Made by a program: the position numbers and the translations under genes. From positions 1-11,480 of the forward strand of contig SLGA01000162.1 of the NCBI GenBank assembly GCA_007123985.1: 11,480 bases of DNA, written 5' to 3'. Origin of the DNA: Balneolaceae bacterium. GTDB taxonomy: Bacteria > Bacteroidota > Rhodothermia > Balneolales > Balneolaceae. Within the stretch, counting starts at the first letter, position 1; each line of letters starts with the position of its first letter. The notes beneath the pieces are model-generated. The model was not told where the DNA came from, ran no database searches, and saw only the letters and a list, made by a program, of their open reading frames with translations. Below, piece by piece: positions 6,196 through 11,480 of the stretch.

Positions 6196-7017
6196 TTATT
6201 TTTCTTTTTTACCATATTTAAGTTCGTTCACGAATGAAAGAACGTTCTCCATCCAGTCATTATTTGGATAATTATTTCGGATGGTATCAATCAACGCACT
6301 GCCAACAATAAATCCGTCTACTTGTTTTGCGATAACAGCGGCATCTTCATGATTTTTAATTCCAAACCCTACGAGTTTGGGATTCTTTATTACATTTTTG
6401 TTTACCCTGCCGATGAACCGATCCACCGATTTTGCAACTTCTTCTCCTTTTCTGGCACCTGTTACACCTGTTACGGAAACACAATAAACGAAGCCGGAAC
6501 TCATGCTGTCTACTTTTTTCATCCGCTCATCAGTTGAATTTGGTGCAACAAGATAAATGATGTCAAGGTTATTTTTTTCAGCTAACTCAGCAATTACAGC
6601 TGATTCTTCCGGCGGAAGGTCAGGCAGAATCAAACCATCTGCACCACAATCGGCTGCATCTCTGCAAAATTTTTCAATTCCGTATTTTAAAATCGGGTTT
6701 ATGTATCCCATCAAAATGATCGGAATTTCAGAAGCCTTCCGAATCTCCTTCACCATCTCAAATATCTTCTTCATAGTTATTCCATTCGAAATTGCCACAT
6801 TACTGGCATACTGAATGGTTGGCCCGTCTGCAAGAGGATCACTAAAAGGCATGCCCAGTTCAATGATATCTGCACCGTTTTTTTCAAAACCAAGTACTAA
6901 ATCAACGGTAGAATCCGGGTCTGGGAAACCGGCTGTGATAAATAGTGACATGATTTTTGAAGCATCTTTTCGACCTTCAAAAAGTGAGGTGATTCTGCTT
7001 TTTTGCGTGGTGATCAA
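6196..7017 (-). CDS. trpA: Tryptophan synthase alpha chain, TTG start
   Basis: Cleaves indole-3-glycerol phosphate to indole and glyceraldehyde-3-phosphate; indole is channelled to TrpB in the alpha2beta2 complex. The 273-residue TIM barrel shows FITAGFPDP (26-34), the catalytic pair E53 and D64 in ELGMPFSDPLADGPTIQ (53-69), LILPDLPPEES (129-139), VSVTGVTGAR (180-189), and the phosphate-binding VGFGI (216-220) and VGS (238-240). The start codon must be non-ATG: the first in-frame ATG is residue 23, past the conserved SRITSLF segment, and an in-frame stop lies at 7039-7041. TTG at 7017 is the best choice, with no Shine-Dalgarno visible. A 117-bp gap separates it from trpB, although these genes are usually tightly spaced. 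The lipoprotein gene follows after 12 bp. Confidence 0.95.
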   Translation of the reverse strand: MITTQKSRITSLFEGRKDASKIMSLFITAGFPDPDSTVDLVLGFEKNGADIIELGMPFSDPLADGPTIQYASNVAISNGITMKKIFEMVKEIRKASEIPIILMGYINPILKYGIEKFCRDAADCGADGLILPDLPPEESAVIAELAEKNNLDIIYLVAPNSTDERMKKVDSMSSGFVYCVSVTGVTGARKGEEVAKSVDRFIGRVNKNVIKNPKLVGFGIKNHEDAAVIAKQVDGFIVGSALIDTIRNNYPNNDWMENVLSFVNELKYGKKEK

Positions 7018-7049
7018 AATTATACAGTTAAGTAGTTTTTAGAATTATT

Positions 7050-7069
7050 GCTTTTCTATCATCAAAAGC
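7050..7069 (-). repeat. Small hairpin in the trpB-trpA gap
   Basis: GCTTTT (7050-7055) and AAAAGC (7064-7069) are perfect inverted arms around 8 bases, about 30-50 nt upstream of the trpA TTG start. The stem is AU-rich and weak, with no U-tract after it. It might affect processing or translation of trpA, or be incidental. Confidence 0.3.
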
Positions 7070-7134
7070 ATTGAAAAGGTATGTAAATGAGAGCAATTAT
7101 CACACCGGCTTTACAATGATTTGACAATGAGTGT

Positions 7135-8322
7135 TTATGAGAACCACTCGGATATCGTTTTCATATCTTTATCGCCCCTGCCCGAACAATTTACCACCAC
7201 AATCTCGTCTGATTGTGTTAAGGGCATTAAGGTCTCGAGGTAGGCAAAAGCATGTGCTGTTTCAATTGCAGGAATAATGCCCTCTTTTTCGGAGATTCTC
7301 TTAACTGCATCCATCGCCTGCCGATCGGTTACCCCAAAATAATGAACCCGTTTTGTGTCAAACAGATATGAATGCTCTGGGCCAATTCCGGGATAATCCA
7401 GCCCCGCTGAAATTGAGTGTGCAAGCTGCACCTGGCCTTCGCTGTCGTGCAGCAGATAGCTTAATGAGCCATGAAGCACTCCAGGCGTACCAATTGTGAG
7501 GGTTGCTGCGGTTTGATCGGTATCTGCTCCCAAACCGGCCGCTTCAATTCCAATCATTTTAACATCTTCATTTTCGATAAATGGATAAAAGAAACCGATG
7601 GCATTACTGCCGCCACCTACACATGCTACCAGATAATCAGGAAGACGTCCTTCAACCTGTTTTAACTGCTCTTTGGTTTCTTCGCCTATAACCCTGTGAA
7701 AATTTCTCGTCATTACCGGGTAGGGATGTGGCCCCACAACCGAACCTATAATATAGAATGTATTCTCAACATTGGTTACCCAATCGCGAATAGCTTCATT
7801 CGTGGCATCTTTAAGGGTTTGTGATCCACTCGTTACCGATCGAACTTCAGCCCCAAGGAGCCTCATTCTGTCAACATTCAGCTTCTGGCGTTCCATGTCT
7901 TCGGCGCCCATGTAGATTACACACTCAAAACCAAATTTCGCACAGGCTGTAGCGGTGGCTACTCCATGCTGGCCCGCTCCCGTTTCAGCAATGATGCGGG
8001 TTTTTCCCATATTGCGCGCAAGTAACAGCTGGCCGATGGCATTATTTATTTTGTGCGCTCCGGTGTGGCAGAGATCTTCTCGCTTGAAATAGATCTTTCC
8101 TTTGCCATAATGCTCAGTAAGCCGGTTTGCAAAGGTTAACTTTGTAGGCCTGCCAACGTACTCCTTTAGCAAATCATGGTACTCTTTCTGGAAAAGCGGG
8201 TCATGAAGTGATTCTTCATAAGCAATCTCAAGTTCTTCGAGAGCCGGAATTAAAATTTCGGGAACAAATTTGCCCCCATATTTGCCAAAGTAACCCTGTT
8301 TTGTTGGTGCTGTGTATTTCAT
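7135..8322 (-). CDS. trpB: Tryptophan synthase beta chain
   Basis: PLP enzyme joining indole and serine to give L-tryptophan, working in a complex with TrpA. From the ATG at 8322 the protein is 395 residues, the normal TrpB length. It begins with GYFGKYGGKFVPE (10-22), has the PLP lysine K91 in HTGAHKINNA, E113 in AETGAGQHG, the phosphate loop CVGGGSNAIG (234-243), D309 in GLDYPG and S380 in CSGRGDKD. These correspond to K87, E109, GGGSNA, D305 and S377 of the Salmonella enzyme. The frame stays open upstream to a possible start at 8376, but those 18 residues are a translation of a repetitive hairpin and are not protein-like, so the ATG at 8322 is preferred. It lies 74 bp after trpF and 117 bp before trpA. 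Confidence 0.97.
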   Translation of the reverse strand: MKYTAPTKQGYFGKYGGKFVPEILIPALEELEIAYEESLHDPLFQKEYHDLLKEYVGRPTKLTFANRLTEHYGKGKIYFKREDLCHTGAHKINNAIGQLLLARNMGKTRIIAETGAGQHGVATATACAKFGFECVIYMGAEDMERQKLNVDRMRLLGAEVRSVTSGSQTLKDATNEAIRDWVTNVENTFYIIGSVVGPHPYPVMTRNFHRVIGEETKEQLKQVEGRLPDYLVACVGGGSNAIGFFYPFIENEDVKMIGIEAAGLGADTDQTAATLTIGTPGVLHGSLSYLLHDSEGQVQLAHSISAGLDYPGIGPEHSYLFDTKRVHYFGVTDRQAMDAVKRISEKEGIIPAIETAHAFAYLETLMPLTQSDEIVVVNCSGRGDKDMKTISEWFS

Positions 8323-8328
8323 TGTTTT

Positions 8329-8387
8329 AGTCTTGAGTCTCAAGTCTTGAGTCTTGAGGACGTTCTCACGACTCAAGGCTCAAGACT
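8329..8387. repeat. Heptad-built palindromic repeat forming a stem-loop between trpF and trpB
   Basis: The plus strand reads AGTCTTGAG, then TCTCAAG, TCTTGAG, TCTTGAG, a spacer, and inverted copies. Arms 8343-8358 and 8372-8387 are 16 nt long and complementary at 15 of 16 positions, with a 13-nt loop (8359-8371). A third copy of the 9-mer (8329-8337) lies 6 nt before the trpB ATG and can pair with the same arm as the main stem. Similar TCTTGAG-type intergenic repeats occur, from memory, dispersed in Bacteroidota-like genomes. It is not followed by a U-tract. Confidence 0.8.
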
Positions 8388-8396
8388 TATATCTAA

Positions 8397-9062
8397 TTAT
8401 AATTCCTGTTCTTCCCAGATTTCTCGCATTAGATCGAAAAATTGCTCCATTTTATCAAAATCTTTGAGGCCGGGTGATTCTTCAAGACCGCTTGAAAGAT
8501 CCACAGCTGTGGGACTGACAATTTCTATCGCTTCTTTAATGTTATCAACTTTCAAACCTCCAGAAAGAAAAAAAGGCTTTTCGTCCGTCACATCATGAAG
8601 CAGTTTCCAATCGAAAACCATTCCGGTACCACCCCACTGGCCGTTAGTTTTGGTATCGAACAGAAAATAATCTGTTACAGAATGATACGCTTCCATTTTT
8701 ATTTTTATGTCATCAGGAGATGATTCTGCGTTAATATGAATGGCTTTAATAACGGGCAAATCTACCAGATCACAATATTCTGGTGATTCATTTCCGTGAA
8801 GCTGAACCAGGTCGATACCGGTTTGCTTTGCAATACTGTTTACATCATCCAGCGGCTGATTTACAAAAACCCCAACCTTTTCAGGGCCTTCAATCCAGTT
8901 AATAATCGCTCCTGCTTTGGCCGGTTCCACATATCGCGGACTTCCATCATAAAAGATAAAACCGAGGTAGTCGGCCAGTGCCCCGGATGCAAAGCGGGCA
9001 TCTTCAAGTGTTGTGAGGCCGCAGATTTTTACTTTTGTTCTCTTTTCTGATTCTGTGTACAT
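8397..9062 (-). CDS. trpF: Phosphoribosylanthranilate isomerase
   Basis: Isomerises N-(5'-phosphoribosyl)anthranilate to the carboxyphenylamino-deoxyribulose phosphate (Amadori rearrangement) in tryptophan synthesis. The 221-residue TIM barrel contains KICG with catalytic C14, QLHG (87-90), FDTKTNGQWGGTG with catalytic D136 and GGTG (144-147), LSGGL (166-170) and the phosphate-binding VDLSSGLEESPG (187-198). The ATG at 9062 is 3 bp after the trpC stop, so translation is probably coupled. It is a free-standing protein, not fused to TrpC as in E. coli. The stop is followed by the repeat hairpin and then trpB. Confidence 0.96.
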   Translation of the reverse strand: MYTESEKRTKVKICGLTTLEDARFASGALADYLGFIFYDGSPRYVEPAKAGAIINWIEGPEKVGVFVNQPLDDVNSIAKQTGIDLVQLHGNESPEYCDLVDLPVIKAIHINAESSPDDIKIKMEAYHSVTDYFLFDTKTNGQWGGTGMVFDWKLLHDVTDEKPFFLSGGLKVDNIKEAIEIVSPTAVDLSSGLEESPGLKDFDKMEQFFDLMREIWEEQEL

Positions 9063-9065
9063 GAA

Positions 9066-9878
9066 TTAGGTTTTACTATAAATTTCTGAGAGATCCTGAG
9101 ATTTTTGAATAAAGTCTCTCAAAGAGTTTCCAATATCCGATTGTCGCATAAAGTGCTCACCAATCAATGCAGAATGTATACCGTTCTTCCAGAGTACAAG
9201 CATATCTTCCGGTTTATGAATTCCGCTTTCAGAAACTCGAACAATACCAGGTGGTGCTTTGGATAGAATATCTACACCGCGATGCAGATCTACTTCAAAC
9301 GTGGATAGATTACGATTATTGACACCTACAATATTAACTTTATCCCAATTGAGTTCGATAAATTCATTTTCGGTATAGCACTCAACAAGAGCCTGTACAC
9401 CAAATTCGTTCGCAGCAGCAATTAATTCCGAAAGGTGCCTGCCTTCGTACATACTTACAATCAGCAAAACCGCATCAGCCCCAAAAGCCCGAGCCTCTTT
9501 TATCTGATAGGGATCAATAATAAAGTCTTTCCTCAGTAATGGTATAGAGCTGATATCCCGAATTATTTTAAGGTACTCCAAAGATCCTTTGAAGAATGGC
9601 TCATCTGTAAGCACAGAAATAGCAGAAGCACCACCCTCAATGTATTGCTCAGCAATTTTTAGCGGATCAAAATCTTCGCGGATGATTCCTTTCGAAGGAG
9701 ATGCCTTTTTTACTTCCGCAATAATGGATACAAACCGGTTGCTTTTAAGTGCACCCGAAAAACTTCTGATTTCACTATCATAATGATCGATTGACTCAAG
9801 ATCTCGCAGCGAAATTTCACGTTTTCGCTTTTTGAGATCATCAGTGGTTTGCAAAACTATTTTTTCCAGAATACCCAT
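9066..9878 (-). CDS. trpC: Indole-3-glycerol phosphate synthase
   Basis: Ring-closing decarboxylase that forms indole-3-glycerol phosphate, the TrpA substrate. The 270-residue protein has the TIM-barrel blocks IAEVKKASPSKG (53-64) with catalytic E55 and K57, SVLTDEPFFKGSLEYL (88-103), LLRKDFIIDPYQI (114-126) with K117, GADAVLLI (133-140), LVECYTE with E166, GVNNRNL (185-191) with N187, VSESGI (215-220) with E217, and LIGEHFM (238-244). These match the residues known from archaeal and bacterial IGPS. Its ATG at 9878 is 3 bp after the trpD stop, and the end of trpD provides GGTGAG as a likely Shine-Dalgarno. It precedes trpF by 3 bp and belongs in one operon with both. Confidence 0.97.
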   Translation of the reverse strand: MGILEKIVLQTTDDLKKRKREISLRDLESIDHYDSEIRSFSGALKSNRFVSIIAEVKKASPSKGIIREDFDPLKIAEQYIEGGASAISVLTDEPFFKGSLEYLKIIRDISSIPLLRKDFIIDPYQIKEARAFGADAVLLIVSMYEGRHLSELIAAANEFGVQALVECYTENEFIELNWDKVNIVGVNNRNLSTFEVDLHRGVDILSKAPPGIVRVSESGIHKPEDMLVLWKNGIHSALIGEHFMRQSDIGNSLRDFIQKSQDLSEIYSKT

Positions 9879-9881
9879 TAT

Positions 9882-10922
9882 CTAAAACTCACCCGATATT
9901 TTTTGAGATTCATCTATAAATAAATTTAGTTTTCGCAATGCCTCCCCACTATCGATGCTCTTCACCGCCATTTCGCGGGCAATTTCGAGATTATCCGTTA
10001 TATTTGAGACACGAATTCCAAATGCGGCATTCATTTCTACTATATTTCTCTGAGCTTCGGTTGAAGTACCATTAAGAATGCGCTTAATGATTTCAGCATT
10101 GTCTGCAGCATCCCCCCCTTTCAGCAAATCCAAATCAACTTTAGTATAACCAAGCGATTCCGGATCGAATGTAATTGAATTGCCTGTAACTCTGTTTTCC
10201 AATTCAAAAATTTCGCATTGTGAAGAGAGGCTTACTTCATCCAGTCCATCGTGAGAGTTCACAGAGTATGCATTTTCAGTGTGCAGATTTCCAAGAATCT
10301 GGATCATTATCCCTGCAGAATCCTTGCTGAACGCCCCCACGAATTGGTGTTTCACATCAGCCGGGTTCAAAAGCGGCCCAAGCATATTAAAAAAGGTGCG
10401 CATTTTAAGGGCACGCCGTGCAGGCATTACATAACGAAGTGCCGGATGAAAATTAGGTGCAAACATAAACGCCATTCCGGTTTCGTTGAACAGTTTTTCA
10501 ACTTCCTCTTTATGGAGATTAGGAACGGCGCCAAGGCTTTCAAGCACATCATAACTGCCGCTTTTGCTGGAGACGCTTCGGTTGCCATGTTTAAGAACCG
10601 GAACTCCGGCACCTGCCACCACAAACATGGCTGCTGTTGAAATATTAAATGTTCCTGATTTATCCCCACCGGTTCCGCAGAGATCAACAGCGTTCGTAGT
10701 ATCAACCTCCACTTTTACAGCATGATCTCGCATCACTTTAACGAATGATGTCAGTTCTTCAACAGTTTCCCCTTTCATTCTCATGGAGATTAAAAACCCG
10801 GCAACTTCTTCGCTGGAGATATCTCCGTTTAAAATCAGCTTTAATGCTGCGGACGCTTCTTCATCAGTTAGATTTTCTGATCTCGAAATTTTCTCTAATA
10901 TATCTGTAAACAATTGAGCCAC
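9882..10922 (-). CDS. trpD: Anthranilate phosphoribosyltransferase, GTG start
   Basis: Transfers the phosphoribosyl group of PRPP to anthranilate. The 346-residue protein shows the helical N-terminal domain (1-70), DLCGTGGDKSGTFNIS (80-95, PRPP/pyrophosphate binding), KHGNRSVSSKSGSYD (111-125), RTFFNMLGPLLNPA (175-188, anthranilate side) and the Mg-binding DGLDE (225-229). The start is GTG at 10922: an in-frame stop lies at 10938-10940 and no ATG occurs before residue 47, while the aligned N-terminus needs the earlier residues. TrpD is separate from TrpG, unlike the E. coli fusion. It follows trpG by 23 bp and precedes trpC by 3 bp. Confidence 0.97.
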   Translation of the reverse strand: MAQLFTDILEKISRSENLTDEEASAALKLILNGDISSEEVAGFLISMRMKGETVEELTSFVKVMRDHAVKVEVDTTNAVDLCGTGGDKSGTFNISTAAMFVVAGAGVPVLKHGNRSVSSKSGSYDVLESLGAVPNLHKEEVEKLFNETGMAFMFAPNFHPALRYVMPARRALKMRTFFNMLGPLLNPADVKHQFVGAFSKDSAGIMIQILGNLHTENAYSVNSHDGLDEVSLSSQCEIFELENRVTGNSITFDPESLGYTKVDLDLLKGGDAADNAEIIKRILNGTSTEAQRNIVEMNAAFGIRVSNITDNLEIAREMAVKSIDSGEALRKLNLFIDESQKISGEF

Positions 10923-10945
10923 TTTGTTTTGGTTGATTTAAATAT

Positions 10946-11480
10946 TTATACTAATGTATAGTTCAGCTTAAGCCAGTTTTTTACGATTTTCGGGCCTTCT
11001 ACAGTTAAAATGCTTTCGGGATGAAATTGAATTCCTTCAATGGGAAAAACTTTGTGGCGAACTCCCATAATCACACCGTCTGCTGTCTTAGCGCTCACTT
11101 CGAGAGAATCGGGAACTGTATCGGGCTGAAGTGCAAGAGAGTGGTAACGCGTAGCCGTAAAATTATCTTCAACATCCTCAAAAAGTGTTTTCCCATCATG
11201 CAGAATCTGTGATGTTTTTCCATGCATCAGGCTGGGTGCATGCACCACTTTTGCACCAAACACCTGCCCTATTGCCTGGTGCCCGAGGCAGACTCCCATT
11301 ATCGGAATTTCTGAGCCAAGTTGACGAATAATAGCCTCTGTAATTCCAGCATTTTCCGGCCTTCCCGGACCCGGTGAAATCAGTATTTTGTCTGGATTCA
11401 ACTTCCGGATTTCATCTATTGTGATGGCATCATTTCGCACCACTTTATACCTATCCGTTACTGATCCAACAATGTGAACC
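10946..11480 (-). CDS. trpG: Anthranilate synthase component II, glutamine amidotransferase (partial, N-terminus off the right edge)
   Basis: Provides ammonia from glutamine to TrpE for anthranilate synthesis. The window holds 177 codons of a class I amidotransferase; an internal GTG at 11443 is not the true start, because the frame stays open to the edge and the extra residues (VHIVGSVTDRYKV) match the family. By residue number in the visible part, the oxyanion block is LISPGPGRPENAG (33-45), the nucleophile is C64 in GVCLGHQAIG, and the remaining triad residues are H153 and E155 in QFHPES. HGKTS (86-90) and RYHSLAL (111-117) also fit TrpG/PabA. About 20 N-terminal residues (usually LLIDNYDSFTYN-like) are missing. 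The trp context favours TrpG, though it may also serve PabB. trpE is expected just upstream. Confidence 0.95.
   Translation of the reverse strand, partial: VHIVGSVTDRYKVVRNDAITIDEIRKLNPDKILISPGPGRPENAGITEAIIRQLGSEIPIMGVCLGHQAIGQVFGAKVVHAPSLMHGKTSQILHDGKTLFEDVEDNFTATRYHSLALQPDTVPDSLEVSAKTADGVIMGVRHKVFPIEGIQFHPESILTVEGPKIVKNWLKLNYTLV

Noticed and set aside
7018..7134. Trp attenuator or leader peptide in the trpB-trpA gap
   Set aside because: The only small ATG frame (7045-7071, 8 residues) contains no tryptophan codon, and no alternative terminator structure with a U-run is present.
8323..8376. An 18-residue N-terminal extension of TrpB
   Set aside because: It is encoded by the palindromic heptad repeat; the normal TrpB N-terminus begins at the ATG at 8322, giving the usual 395-residue length.
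8329..8387. CRISPR array
   Set aside because: The units are 7-bp heptads in inverted orientation without regular unique spacers; it is a palindromic repeat, not a CRISPR.
11441..11443. GTG as the start of trpG
   Set aside because: The frame stays open to the window edge and the upstream residues match TrpG, so the gene is truncated by the window and this GTG is internal.

Overview
This 11.5 kb window looks like ordinary chromosomal DNA from a member of the Bacteroidota/Balneolota/Rhodothermota group. Evidence for this is a DUF4837-type lipoprotein (a family I know from Bacteroidota and relatives), moderately AT-rich coding DNA, mostly weak Shine-Dalgarno sequences, a phytoene synthase suggesting a pigmented organism, and the style of the biosynthetic proteins. 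Genus-level assignment is not possible from sequence alone. I see no phage, transposase, CRISPR array, tRNA or rRNA.

Left part (1-2752, all minus strand): a biotin carboxylase (N-terminal 309 residues, running off the left edge) lies 8 bp downstream of a small alpha/beta-hydrolase 'esterase' whose nucleophile serine appears to be alanine. Upstream of that is a phytoene/squalene synthase. The 306 bp region 2753-3058 separates the synthase from a divergently transcribed LacI-family regulator. It holds an exact 14-bp direct repeat, a near-perfect 20-bp palindrome sharing the same half-site, and another 8-bp inverted repeat, so it is the best regulatory region in the window.

Middle (3059-5043, plus strand): the LacI-family regulator is followed after 5 bp by purC (SAICAR synthase), probably on the same transcript. 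purC converges with the trp cluster across 36 bp with no convincing terminator.

Right part (5080-11480, minus strand): a tryptophan operon in transcription order trpG (5' end off the right edge), trpD, trpC, trpF, trpB, trpA, then a DUF4837 lipoprotein gene. Together the Trp enzymes cover the steps from anthranilate to tryptophan, with TrpG as the glutaminase partner of a TrpE that would lie beyond the right edge. trpD/C and trpC/F are separated by only 3 bp. The junctions trpF-trpB (74 bp, containing a heptad-built stem-loop repeat) and trpB-trpA (117 bp, followed by a TTG start) are unusually loose.

The gene content is conventional. The points worth a second look are the serine-less hydrolase, the operator-like crtB/lacI intergenic region, the repeat hairpin in front of trpB, and the odd trpB-trpA junction. 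I do not see evidence for a new biological system.
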